Positions 24,801-34,463 of a DNA stretch of 64,000 nt are shown here, in pieces. The DNA is from Pomphorhynchus laevis. Lineage: Eukaryota; Acanthocephala; Palaeacanthocephala; Echinorhynchida; Pomphorhynchidae. The stretch covers positions 1-64,000 of the forward strand of contig WNNJ02000654.1 of assembly GCA_012934845.2 (NCBI GenBank). Reading direction: 5' to 3'. Position 1 is the first letter of the stretch, and the number at the start of each line of letters is the position of its first letter. The notes below the pieces were generated by a model that was not told where the DNA came from, made no database searches, and saw only the letters and a program-made list of their open reading frames with translations. The position numbers and the translations under genes are program-made.

Positions 24801-27800
24801 ACAACATTTAATATATTCATGCTACGAAAATAATAAAATTTAAATTTAATTGATTCTTCTTGATGCAAATGTTTAAATTAAAATAGATCATTTAAACAAA
24901 ATAAAACAGGCTGAAAATCGAAACGCATTTTAAGACCTTTTTAATAAAATGTGAGTATATATGACTAATAATTAAATAAGCTTAATGATTTTCGTCGTGG
25001 ATTTATACTCATCAAAACCCTTTACATAAAGATGCAATATCTTTAAGGTTCGTAAAAATATTCGTAAAATTTACTTTTTATTCTTACCATTTTATAACAT
25101 TTATTTCATATTTAATATTCGTAAATATATCTTTTGCAAATATTATCGAATTAAATTATTAATTTGCAAATTTGATCGTTTTATTTTTATCTGATAATTG
25201 TGCTCTACTCTAAAAATGAGCTCTAAGTCTTTATTATAAACGATAAGTTGTTGTTTAATTGCTCAATCAAAAGATGGGCACTTATTTTCAGAACATTTTC
25301 AGGCTGTTAATGTCGTTGTCGATAAGACTTTGACAGCTGAAAACATTCCATTCGATTTTGAAAATTTCCGAGAACAAAATCGCCTAGTCGCCAAGCTTAT
25401 AGCTGAGTCACTACCAAATAAATCCAAAGATACTAAATATATTAAGTTATATATTTATTATATAACCATATATTAAAAAATATGACACTATACAGAATTA
25501 TTTATTAAAACAAAAATTTATTAATTCTTAAAAAATATATAAGGTCACAATTGGTGTATAAAATAAGTAACAAGATATCTGATGCTTTAATTCAATTTGT
25601 AATAAAATTCAATCTTTATTAGAGTAACTGTTTGCTAATATTAACAGATACTTTAAACTTTAATAAATTCTTTTATATTTGAAAATGTAAATCTACAATT
25701 TAAAAAACTTGCAAAATCAGATTAAATAAAGCATTTCAGGCTAAAATTATTCAAATCAAACTTGCTAAATTATTCAAATCAAACTTGCCATGCAAATTGA
25801 CTTATTTTTTGAAATCCTTGAAAAATCACAATTCCTTTTGAACATACACCGATTTTCAATTCCAGATCGGCGGCTTCTCGAACGGATACTATTGCGTGAT
25901 GAATTTCCACTCCATACATATCCAAATGTTTAACGATCTCCAAATACTTTAGATCAGCGCCAGAGGGAGATATACCTTCTAGGAGTATGTGTTCCTTCTG
26001 TACATCGTTTAAAAATTCAGGTCCCTGTAAAGGGACGAATTTTTCTGAACTAGAATAGGTTTTGCTGGATTCACTTGTATCGCAATTTCCATAATCAGCT
26101 AAACATAAATTATTTAACATATCAAATTGAAGATTTCTTGTTTTGAGGATTTCTTGCATATTTACAGGAACGTTTTATCTTTATTTTGTAAATTTACAGA
26201 ATAAAAGATTTTGGTTACCTTATAGCAGGAGCGATCGAAATTTTTTGGATAAAGAACTAATTTCTTCGTTTCTGTAAATTTTCAAAACTATAAGAAATAA
26301 ATGAATATTTTCAATAGTTTTCCCATCACGTTCATCTTATTAGAATGAAATTTTGTTAAGAATTTGAATAATTTTTAAGAATACTTTTGAACTTTAACAA
26401 ATCAGAAAATTGTCAATCAATAAATTGGGATGTAACATCAGAATTCAAAATTTACCATTGCTTGAATAGTTCATGTGAAGTTAAGCTGTGATTGTTCGCT
26501 CAACTAATGTCATTTATCTTTTTAAGATTTTGTATCTGCTTCATTTTATTTGTTTTGTTTTTGTTGTACTTGCACTTTTATTTGAAATGAGCTGGGATTG
26601 TTCTCTCAAACAGTACCGTGCATTAATACTCTCAGCCTAATTTAGTTTTCACAATTTCCTCTATTTTTATTTATCCTTTTGAGCTTTTGTATTTGGTTCA
26701 TTTTCGTTGTTTTTTTTTCGCTTAATCAATGATCCAATCAAACGTTTTTATATTTTACTAATATACTGGCACGTTTCTTCAAAATTATATTTCTGTTGCA
26801 TTTTAAATAAGTTTTCTTTGGCGTTTTTTCTCTAAGAAATAAACGGATAGTTTAATAGTATTTTCTTTACTTATAATACGAATCTGAAATGCGTTGCGAC
26901 CAATTCATATAGGAATATAAGAATTCCAAGAGGTAACATCAGTTTGCTATTTTTAATTACTGATTGTAAGTTCTGTAAGATTAACCTGAGGATGATAGCA
27001 GGAGCTATCGAAATATTGTAGATTTGTGAATATAAATCTTATTAATTCGTTTCTTTAAATTTACAAAACTCTAAGAAATAAATGGATAGTTTCAATAGTC
27101 ATCTTTTGACTTTCATATCGTAAGAAAATGGAAGCTAAAACAATTAATATATTAATTGATATTAATACATATTTTTAAAGTATTAAAAGAATACTTTTAT
27201 ACTTAGAAAATGTAAATCTACAATTTGAAGAACTTGAGTGGCTAAGAATTATTGTTAGCAAAATTGAAGTAAATATAAAGTAAGCTAAAGCAGTGCACAG
27301 TACTACAGTAAACATTATTACTTTATATAGAAATAAAAAATAATTATGTTGAATTAAAAACTTATTAAAGATAAGATATAAGATAAGGTTTAATTACAAG
27401 ATAAAATATCTTATATTTAAGATATAAGTTAGTTTGGATATTATAATATCCTCACAGGTATTGATCTTATTTTTGATACAGCAGGACGCTACTAATCAGT
27501 CTGGGTGATGAGACCCACCCAGACTGATTAGTAGCGTCCTGCTGTATCAAAAATAAGATCAATACCTGTGAAGATAATATCGTGCCACAATCAGAGAAAA
27601 AAGAATAATATATTATATAATATATTATAATATATTATATATTATTAAGATATAATAGTCATTTTTAGCCAGACGAGGAAGACCGACAAAAAACACTGCT
27701 AGATGCCGTTTCGTCATCACTTTCATGGTGATTACGAAACGGCATCTAGCAGAGTTTAAACTGGTTTGCAATTCAATGGCTTGGATAGTTCAGCTCTTCA

Positions 27801-30800
27801 ATAAAAATCGGAAGTATTGCTTGTATTGGATTTAAAATTAAAAAATCGACGTATTTAAACAACACGATTAAACCGTTAAACATCTTAAAGTTAAACAACG
27901 AAACTATACAAGTTAAGTCGAGAGAATACGGATTAAATATTTAAAAACAAGCATCTCAATTAATTGTTGGAATAAACATTCTACCTTGCATTAGCAACCC
28001 AGCCAGTTTGACTGCCTCGTTTCTATCGACATATATATTACCCAAACGAATTTCACGTCGAAGTTGCATAACATACAAATATCTATGAAAACATTCCCCA
28101 TATAAAGGTATAATTAGTGGTAATAAAATACCTTGTGTATTCATCAATTAACTTGTCCGGATTTTCGGCAAAGAATTTGACCCGAAAATAAAGTTTTGAT
28201 GTATCTAAGAAAAAAAAATAAAAATTACAAAACAGAAGAATATATATAGTTACCTTTCAATTGTTTTTTCAATAGTTTCTTTGGATCAAGCCAGCGCTAA
28301 GTTTTAATACACAAGTTGATGATTAAATTTTATGCTATAAAATAGCGATTATCAGAGAAATTTATCGAGTTTTGTCAAAATGGAGAAATTCCAATGCTGC
28401 TTTAAAAGGAGTAGCCGATTGGAATAGGCATAAATGCGACAAGGAAATTTGTCGGGTTGCGAAATATTTGTAGACGATGTCGTTATATTAATTTTAATCA
28501 CACGTGTTAGATGATTACTTATATAAAACTGAAAATTGACTTTTATCATGTTAAAATTGGTTCAGGTGTCCTTGATATGTTCATTCGCGATATTGTCGAT
28601 AGCTTTATGACATTAATCATACGCTTTGTAGTTATTTAACTGTAAAGGGTTGATTGAGTATGTACGGTTGAAGAGGTTCGTCGTGAAACATTTAAAGAGT
28701 GATGAATGATAAACCACAAAACGATTAAATATATCTGTCCTAAAATTCGATTGAAATTTATAGTATATAGACCAACTATTTAATTGATGATCATTTTTGA
28801 TGAAATATTTCAGCTTCTGCAAGCCGACGTATCCTAATATGATTATAGGTTTGCTGATTGTTCTGTCTTATCGGGATTTTAATAAATTTGTTTACAACGA
28901 ATGTACAAATCATTAGTAATAATAGGATTGAGATGAGCCTAAGGACGAAATTGTAGTGTAATGAATCACAGATGAGATCGAATAGCTTAATATCTATATT
29001 CATGTACATCATATGTTCATGTAGATATTTATCTACATGTACATATGAATGTACATGTAGATATACATGTACATTGTGAAAGATGTACATGAAGAATGTA
29101 CATCATAGATATACATCAGATATTCATGTTATAATGCTATAACATGTTATAATGATATCTAACATTATGATGTTAGATAGCATTATGATGTAGATAATAT
29201 CTGATGTTACATCAGATATTCATGTACATCAGATTAGCAGCAAATAAATTTCTTGCCTTAATGAACAAATTCACAGTAATTGTTCAAAAATACTATAGCA
29301 TAAATGTCAAATAATGTCATGTATAAAAAGTAATTCGAACGTAATTATAAAAAGTAATTATAGACAGTTGAATAAAATTCCAAACGAATTGAAACCTTAA
29401 ATAACAACGATTGTTATAATCATGGTTCGATTATAGTATTGAAAAAATATAGTATATTGAAATATAGTATTTTTCAATATAGTATTGAAAAAATATAGAG
29501 AAATTCGAATTATTATCGATCGTTTCTTATCATTAAATCGTTTGAGATATATTTTACCAACCCAAATATCTGACAAATGTTAAAAATAATTAATAGACTG
29601 AATCAACAAAGGAGGAACATTTTATTTGATATTTCGCTAACCTCTGTTAACATATTCAGAAACTTATTGAATTTTCTGAAGATGCTAACAGAGGTTAGCG
29701 AAATATCAAATAACGTAATTTTCTCTTTTATTTTGATCCAGCTTAAAATTTTTTATCAATAACGGATTATTAACAACTATTTGAAATGTTAAAAAACTTG
29801 ATCAGCCGTAAAATTTCTTAAAAAGCTCATAGTGTACACGGTTCCACCAAAGTTTAGGTGAACTCCCTTATAGTGTCTATTACAACTGTGAGTCAAAAAC
29901 CCTATAATGATAAGTTATGACTTAGAAGCTGCTTAAGTTACGGTATTTCATCTTGGGCAACGAAATTGTATGAAGTGAGTCAAAATTAAAACTTAATATT
30001 TTTAAGATAATCTATATTTTGTATAAATACTAAATTAACAAATCAAATATATTAAATTATTTCAATATAAATGTATTGTTGTATCAAACACACTTATATT
30101 GAAATATGTGTGTGATATTGACAATATATAACAGATGTGAGAAATATTCTTAAAATCGATAGCGGCACCGATTGATTTATCTAATCCATTTTTCAGTTGG
30201 AGTATTTTGATTGAAATATGGTATGCCTAGATAAACAATTATTAATTTAATTAATTGTAATGCATTAATTCAATAATAGATAAAAAAAATCGTAACTGCA
30301 AACCAAAATCAATGTATCTTACAGCAGAACCAGGAAAGCTTTCATTTTCACAATACAATAATCCAAAATACTTTGATTCTTTTAGGTCGAGATGCTGAAA
30401 TACTTTAGTCAGTAAATCAAAACCATACCATTTCTTCTAAATAGCAATAAGCGAAATTTTACCGATCTGTATTTATCAATTTAATAACTTTTGTAATAAT
30501 TAATTATCTTAATAATTTTAAATTTAAAAATTATATATCTCCAATATTGCCTTCAATAATAATTCAATTAGAGCACACCAAGAAAGGAATTGAACTTGTT
30601 TGATATTTAGTTGACTTACATGAGCATCAACAGAAATTAAGATTAGAAAACGCCTAAATTAAAAACTATGATTTTTATTCCTGCTAATGCTTATGGTTAG
30701 TAAGGAAAATATCAAATAAATTACGTCTCTATTGATCCATTAATGTAATTAAAATATAAAGCATCTTGAAATTTTGCAAAAATTAAACTTCGACAATAAT

Positions 30801-33158
30801 TTGTTTGAAATTTTAAAGTATTATGGCAATTTATTTTAATTTAAAGGTTACCAGTAAATGGTCCTATTGTTATTATTTAATATAAAAAATGGAACGATAA
30901 TTTTCAATTTTTGTGATAGTACGTAAAACGATATGTAGAGTGTCAACGCAATAATAATTTTGTTAAGAAATTGTATGAAAGCATAATGTTATATAAAGTT
31001 TAGATAACTGTGCTGTATTCAAGTTACCATTATAATAAAAATTATAATAAAACAAAATTATTGTCCCACCAATAATCATTTTCTAGTGATTAAATCAAAA
31101 ATTAAATTATTAAATTAATCCACATTTTAAATTATACTTTTCTCACAAATAATAAATGGCTTCACTAAGGAATGTAATCAATGGCCTTACTTGCAATATA
31201 ATCTAGAGCGGCATTGAATAACGCGTTTTAATTAAAATTTAATCAATATAAATGCGTACCACACCACGTAATAAATTTATTAATTTACGTAATCAAAGTG
31301 TTGATTGCACATGAAACATTAGTTTTAATATAAGTTTATGCCATCCAGGTAAATAGGTATAAAATTTTAAAAATTTAACACTTTAGCAACTTTAATAAAC
31401 CTTAAGTATAAAGGTTAGCAAACAGTATAATGGACTTTAAGCCGTAAAATATAGTAACTAAGTTCTCAGATTTATTAAACTCTTTGTGTGGAGCACTACA
31501 CGCTGCTCGTTGGTAAATTTATAATATCGTTGTATATTCATTAATCACATTTTTACAACCTGTTGATATTAAAACATATAAATCTATTTAATAATAAATA
31601 GATTAATAAATAATAATCTATATAAATTATTACAAATAATAAATTTTAATATAAATTTTAGGTATATTTTATTAATTTTTATTAACGACGTTTACTGATT
31701 ATACCACTGCTTTCAAGGTTTGCTATTACATACAGAATTTCTAAAAATAACATACCTTATAAATATTTGTATTTATATTTTTTCACGACCGAGCGGCAAT
31801 TCAGGGTAATATACCAACTCTTCATTCATTTTTATATGTTAGAATATTGTCTGTTAATTCTTCATCAGTAAAACAAACTTATATTGAAAAGCAGCGGTAA
31901 ATTTAATAAAATAATTTATTAATAATTATTAAAATAATAATAATTTAATAAAAATAATATATTGATTAAATAAACCATTTTTAAATTATTATAATTATTC
32001 ACTTATCCACTGCATATTTGATATTTTTTCCATTAAAAAATATCAAATTTAAATAATAATATAATAATATCAAATATCAAATATCAGATATAACAAATTT
32101 CAGTCCTTTAGAGAAAGGACTTTAAAAAATATTGCAAGGTAATCGAAATTAATACTGGTATAAAACACTATTTCAGTATTAATTCTACAAAAGAATTTTT
32201 AGAGCAGACAAAAGGAATAAATTTTCAAAATATAAATACATACGATTTTAGTACGCTTTATACAAATATGTTATATAAACATATAAAAATGTTTATATAA
32301 AAAACATTATATAAAAAAACACATATAAATGTTTATATAAATGTTTACATATATAGTTCGGGTGTGAAAGACCCCGGGTGGTTCAGTCGGAAAGCGGCGT
32401 GTTGGATCGGTTGGGGGCTCAGATCTTCCTGGATCTGAAGCCATGAAGAAGTGGTGAAGACTTCTAGAAATATGAAGTTATGAACTTAAATTTTTAAGTT
32501 CATTTTAGGGGTTGAAACCTGATAGCATAGCAGTTCGTTCTGATCATCTTTAATCTTAATTATGATATATCATAATTAAGTTAATATGATATATCATATT
32601 AACTCAAAATATGAACGTAGTGATTTAAGTTTAGAAAATTATCACAAATCAGTTATATAATAGATAATTAAGAAAAAGGGCTGAAACCTGATAACATAGC
32701 AGTTTGCCCTGATAATCTTTAATCTTAATAATGATAATAATTAATAATAATCCTAATTAATCTTAATAATGACTGCATATTTGAACAATAGTAGATATTT
32801 TTTTCATTAAAATTAGTAATAAATAATAATTGACAACATAACTGAGTATTAATTATCTGGCTTTATCTAAAATTTTAATTTTCTTTCAAGTGTAAGGTAA
32901 TGATGTGTTTACACTTACATCCACAGAAAACTTATGTGCACTTTTGTCTAAAAATTGAACATCGACCGTGTGTTCCTGTGATGATATGCTGGCAGCATTA
33001 CCAGTCGAGTTTGCCGGATGACTCCATACAAATGCACTGTTTGAAGATGATTTGATATCCGCCTGGGGATTCGTTGGACCGATAGTGGATTGCCCAAAAT
33101 TTAAATTAAAACGACTACATTTTAAACTCGGTGATTTTTGACGTGAAAGAAATGGCAT
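15808..33158 (-). CDS. FERM-domain protein gene (multi-exon, 3' end unresolved)
   Basis: Joining minus-strand exons by splice sites and phase gives ~461 codons to exon 11 (473 if the optional exon 8 is used). F1 lobe: VDVQFLDKSAHKFSVD, then FQHLDLKESKYFGLLY, RWLDPKKLLKKQLK and FRVKFFAENPDKL. F2: RYLYVMQLRREIRLG, AVKLAGLLMQADYGN, LEIVKHLDMYGVEIHHA. F3: GIVIFQGFQKISQFAW, AKISFRRRHFLI, SKSLWKSCVDHHAFFR. FERM domains bind membrane lipids and cytoplasmic tails beneath the plasma membrane. The pattern is closest to the FARP/FRMD/protein 4.1 group from memory; I cannot fix the orthologue. The start is ATG 33158: a stop lies six codons upstream in frame. After exon 11 either GTATGA splices onward or the frame ends in two codons (VV stop). 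Confidence 0.85.
15930..16072 (-). CDS. FERM gene exon 10
   Basis: Hydrophilic exon SRKDDEDKIGLDSDQPSETQ ... SDSFSFCNCISE, donor GTAAGTAA, phase 2. The acceptor AACTTCAG at 16073-16074 keeps phase 0 with exon 9; AATTTAG 13 bp upstream would break the frame. Confidence 0.7.
16090..18130. other. FERM intron 9: no gene seen
   Basis: AT-rich sequence. The only notable item is at 17275-17365: a short repeated motif AGTCCGTTAG/AGCATACG with an inverted end (TACGTAGCTATTCTAACGG). A 99-residue plus-strand frame at 17388-17687 has no coding character. Confidence 0.3.
18136..18357 (-). CDS. FERM gene exon 9 (F3 end)
   Basis: Acceptor TTTAAATTTAG, 74 codons, phase 0-0, donor AAT|GTAAGAAT. Encodes SNKTDSIISLILSSYQASKS, then LWKSCVDHHAFFR, the F3 C-terminal helix, and a linker ending HSRYFVDFFN that resembles the post-FERM adjacent segment of FARP/FRMD proteins. 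Confidence 0.85.
18470..20500 (-). mobile_element. Decayed reverse-transcriptase element in FERM intron 8
   Basis: Pieces in order on the minus strand match a family of invertebrate RT proteins I know from cnidarian and rotifer genomes. N-terminal: KKASLRTKRSAVLSDADAW (family TKG.AGPSGLDADGW). RT palm: NAFNLLNRKVALTNM, TQGDPLAIAA, ADDANFIGTVEECQ. Then HIRHSLIPRITVIS and LPARLSWLGILDY (family LPARLGGLGI). C-terminal: EKGASNWLTTKLFE. It spans ~2 kb and is clearly broken in many places; I cannot place it in a transposon class with confidence (non-LTR-like). Old relative to the LINEs further right. It lies in sense with the host intron. Confidence 0.75.
20520..21330. other. AT-rich intronic sequence
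   Basis: No gene. Includes an inverted copy (21118-21180) of the CTGAGTCTACGT-type repeat end that also occurs at ~990, 22256, 22640 and 63955. Confidence 0.3.
21330..21645. repeat. Compound foldback repeat
   Basis: Two nested inverted pairs: GAGTCAACAAAATATTATTA (21346) against its complement near 21485, and a ~75-bp block TTAAATATCAAAGTATATTATCC (21425 region) against its complement at 21555-21635. AGTAGCCGAAAC / GTTTCGGCTACT motifs bound the arms three times. The pattern suggests one foldback element inserted in or rearranged with another. Confidence 0.65.
22010..22620. repeat. Foldback element with GCCGAAAC...CTGATGA end motif
   Basis: 22050-22165 and 22480-22600 are inverted copies (GCAGTTCCTCC ... 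TTCTGATACA...GTTATTTATTAG). The left end carries GGGGCCGAAACCTGATAGC followed after 16 bp by CTGATGA. The centre (22330-22420) holds the ATTCGACTCCGCTGATT block of the 1-1720 element. Related end motifs are at 24015, 32505 and 32672. Confidence 0.6.
22640..22860 (+). repeat. Copy of the 990-1200 AT-rich repeat
   Basis: Matches 990-1200 from the ATCAGATAACTAAATCTACG end through AAAATTGAAATT and TTTTTATGAATTGACTAAT. A dispersed AT-rich repeat lying next to the foldback element. Confidence 0.6.
22870..24000. other. AT-rich intronic sequence, nothing supported
   Basis: Very AT-rich, short homopolymer-like tracts, no coding signal or clear repeat edges. Confidence 0.3.
24008..24095 (+). repeat. 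Repeat end motif (GGGCCGAAAC / CTGATGA)
   Basis: Same arrangement as 22030-22110: GGGCCGAAAC, ~25 bp with TAAGTTC, then CTGATGACCTCTGATC. An isolated end of the foldback family. Confidence 0.5.
24422..24457 (-). CDS. FERM gene optional exon 8 (36 bp)
   Basis: Twelve codons (SCDDYPSRLLLL), phase 0-0, acceptor TACTCTTTAG and consensus donor GTAAGTAA, 50 bp after exon 7. Skipping it gives F3 a spacing close to the family norm (about 31 residues from FLI to SLW, against 43 with it), so it may be a cassette exon or a chance exon-like stretch. Confidence 0.35.
24508..24571 (-). CDS. FERM gene exon 7 (F3)
   Basis: Acceptor TGTTATTTTAG; its first G completes the Trp codon of exon 6, then NQIAKISFRRRHFLIFLLRG, matching the K-I-S-F-K-R-K strand of F3. 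Donor GTG|GTATGT, phase 0. Confidence 0.8.
25265..25473 (+). other. Unassigned open frame inside FERM intron 6
   Basis: Plus-strand frame reading KDGHLFSEHFQAVNVVVDKT and on through ENFREQNRLVAKLIAESL. The codon composition is richer in G/C than the flanks and looks coding. No family recognised; it could be an exon of a nested gene or a transposon scrap. Confidence 0.3.
25789..26098 (-). CDS. FERM gene exon 6 (F2/F3)
   Basis: Acceptor TTTATGTTTAG; encodes ADYGNCD through KFVPLQGPEFLNDVQKEH, KYLEIVKHLDMYGVEIHHA and the F3 start ELKIGVCSKGIVIFQGF. It ends in TG of the Trp codon at a GC donor (GCAAGT), phase 2. The rest of the surrounding open frame at either end is intron. Confidence 0.9.
26215..26330 (+). 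repeat. Degenerate hammerhead-like repeat in FERM intron 5
   Basis: Diverged copy of 26980-27115 (TAGCAGGAGCGATCGAAAT against TAGCAGGAGCTATCGAAAT, followed by a shared stretch with AAACTATAAGAAATAAATG). The first half of the core is lost. Confidence 0.45.
26980..27115 (+). repeat. Repeat with hammerhead-like core
   Basis: At 26986-27018: CTGAGGA, one T, stem GATAGC/GCTATC closed by AGGA, then GAAATATTG. This matches the hammerhead core CUGANGA-stem II-GAAA except for the extra U before stem II. The repeat at 29676 has the same layout with a different, still paired stem. Confidence 0.5.
27440..27580. repeat. Near-perfect inverted repeat (~65-bp arms)
   Basis: CACAGGTATTGATCTTATTT ... CTGGGT, then ~10 bp, then the complementary arm. 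Only a few mismatches near the outer ends, so it is young or under structural constraint. Sits in FERM intron 5. Confidence 0.9.
27696..27752. repeat. Short inverted repeat (25-bp arms, 7-bp loop)
   Basis: CTGCTAGATGCCGTTTCGTC and its complement with a single mismatch. The minus strand contains TGATGACGAAACGGC, a hammerhead-like core that lacks stem II. Confidence 0.85.
27985..28082 (-). CDS. FERM gene exon 5
   Basis: Acceptor GTTTTCATAG; encodes RYLYVMQLRREIRLGNIYVD and then RNEAVKLAGLLMQ, helix region of F2. Donor CAAG|GTAGAA, phase 1. Confidence 0.9.
28132..28204 (-). CDS. FERM gene exon 4
   Basis: Acceptor TTTTTTTTCTTAG; encodes TSKLYFRVKFFAENPDKLID and then EYT, spanning the end of F1 and start of F2. 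Phase 2 out; the next intron is 49 bp. Confidence 0.9.
28254..28296 (-). CDS. FERM gene exon 3 (43 bp)
   Basis: RWLDPKKLLKKQLK, the conserved WLDP..KK(Q) step of F1. Phase 0 in, phase 1 out at GTAACT. Followed by a 49-bp intron. Confidence 0.85.
28985..29235. repeat. Palindromic ATGTACAT/GATATTCATG low-complexity region
   Basis: Many overlapping inverted copies of TACATGTAGATA and ATCAGATATTCATGTACATC. It could extrude as a complex hairpin. No gene. Confidence 0.7.
29622..29712. repeat. Foldback repeat with hammerhead-like core
   Basis: Arms of 38 bp around a 14-bp spacer. The right arm (plus strand, 29676-29707) reads CTGAAGA, one T, stem GCTAAC/GTTAGC with loop AGAG, then GAAATATC. Same layout as 26986-27018. 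Confidence 0.7.
30323..30436 (-). CDS. FERM gene exon 2 (F1 lobe)
   Basis: 114 bp, phase 0-0, acceptor TTGCTATTTAG, donor GCT|GTAAGATA. It encodes the F1 hallmark GFDLLTKVFQHLDLKESKYF followed by GLLY. Confidence 0.9.
30440..32340. other. FERM intron 1, left part: no gene seen
   Basis: AT-rich sequence without recognisable coding or repeat structure that I can support. Confidence 0.3.
32360..32490 (+). mobile_element. LINE-A 3' UTR scrap
   Basis: GTGAAAGACCCCGGGTGGTT and CAGATCTTCCTGGATCTGAAG match the 3' UTR shared by the LINE-A copies at 42.2, 45.2 and 54.2 kb. Only the 3' ~130 bp are present. Confidence 0.7.
32500..32750 (+). repeat. Two tandem copies of the CTGATAGCATAGCAGTT repeat end
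   Basis: At 32508 and 32673, GG..TGAAACCTGATA.CATAGCAGTT is followed by CTGAT and TCTTTAATCTTAAT. Same family as 22030 and 24010; here both are more decayed (no intact CTGATGA). Confidence 0.55.
32919..33158 (-). CDS. FERM gene exon 1 (start codon)
   Basis: 80 codons: a Ser/Asn-rich leader from MPFLSRQKSPSLKCSRF, then the first F1 strand HTVDVQFLDKSAHKFSVD. Consensus donor GAT|GTAAGTG, phase 0. Confidence 0.85.
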
Positions 33159-33508
33159 CTTCGCTAGTATCAATCAGTAATGACAATCATAGATACACGA
33201 TACAGCAAGCAGCACATCTAAATTTGAATGCAGATTATTAAGAACAAACAAAAAAGCTGGCAATTTATTGAAAATAAAGAAATTTTCAACAAACGATTAT
33301 CTAACTCTTGATGTATCCTTATCCACGTAAAAGTACACGATAGAGCAAACACATCTAAATTGGAATGCAGATTATTACGAAAATTATTGAAAAAATTGAC
33401 AGCTTATTGAAAATAAATCAATTTTCAGCAAACGATTATCTAACTTTTGTGTAGTATCATTATCCGCGTAAAAGTATCCAATAAATTTCAAATTTAAATA
33501 TTTTTGTA

Positions 33509-33722
33509 TCTAAATGCCATTCCCAGAAGAAAGAAATTGAATATTTCTTCGATATTTCGTTCGCTAACCGCGGACATTATCTTCCTGTTTATAACTGTTC
33601 TAGCAAAATTTTAAACTGTTCTAGCAAATTACAATACTTCTTGATTATGTCCGCGGTTAGCGAACGAAATATCGAAGAAATATTCAATTTCTTTTTTCTG
33701 GGAATGGCATTTAGATACAAAA
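33509..33722. repeat. Foldback repeat, ~75-bp arms
   Basis: Arms with ATTTCGTTCGCTAACCGCGG and complement flank a ~60-bp centre with two TGTTCTAGCAAA copies. It lies just upstream of FERM exon 1, so it could affect that promoter region; this is inference from position only. Confidence 0.85.
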
Positions 33723-33798
33723 ATAATTATTCGCCCCAGAATGTCTCATTCCGTTTCAAATTTAAATATATTATAACTAAATTTTAAAGTTATAAATA

Positions 33799-34023
33799 TT
33801 AAAATTTACAGATAATATTTCGTAATATTATTAAAATGTTGATCCTTGACACATGCCTCTTCACCCGTAAATACTCTGCATAAATGTCTAGATATCCAAA
33901 TATGATTTCAGTTGCATGATTGATTATAGACCATTTATTACGAGTACCGAATCGAAGTTTATCATGTAGACATGGAAAAGCACAATAAATGTATACGACG
34001 AATGCGCTTACCATATAAATCAA
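33799..34023 (-). other. Unassigned open frame upstream of FERM exon 1
   Basis: A 74-residue minus-strand frame containing LHDKLRFGTRNKWSIINHAT and EIIFGYLDIYAEYLRVKRH looks coding in composition and has a hydrophobic N-terminal part. No family recognised; could be an exon of a neighbouring gene. Confidence 0.3.
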
Positions 34024-34463
34024 AAATCCAACGGATGTTTGACAAATCGATAAAAATAGAAATTCAAAATGAAAATTCGAAGCTTTGGCATTATCTTTAA
34101 AATGATGTCTAGGAAATACTTTAATTTATGATCACAGAATGAGTGTTTATAGTCAAAAATGAATCTTACTGACGGATCAATTAAATAATTATAGTAAGAG
34201 TGCAGTTATATTTTCATTGCTGATAGGAAAATATGCGCCAATGTGAATTTAACTATTAAAGCATTGTATAGCAAGAACGAAATAAGATGATGACCTTGAT
34301 TTAATATATAAAAATCAGATTTTGATTAAAGCATTCTTTGTTCTTGGTTTTCGCAACATATATTAACTACCGAAACAGTCTATAGACGAACTATTATAAT
34401 TGCTCATCGATTTAATATCAATATACAGATATGATTTATCAGTTTCCCATACAGATAGTTTAG

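Noticed and set aside
27440-27580. GGGTGATGAGACCC loop as a hammerhead
   Set aside because: There is TGATGAG but no GAAA partner; the sequence is explained by the hairpin centre.
28613-28822. 69-residue minus-strand frame in FERM intron 2
   Set aside because: AT-rich chance frame without domain or splice edges.
28791-29090. Minus-strand frame with IKLFDLICDSL, first taken for the FERM F1 helix
   Set aside because: Exon 2 at 30323-30436 carries the true F1 segment in correct phase and includes YFGLLY; this frame lacks that follow-on.
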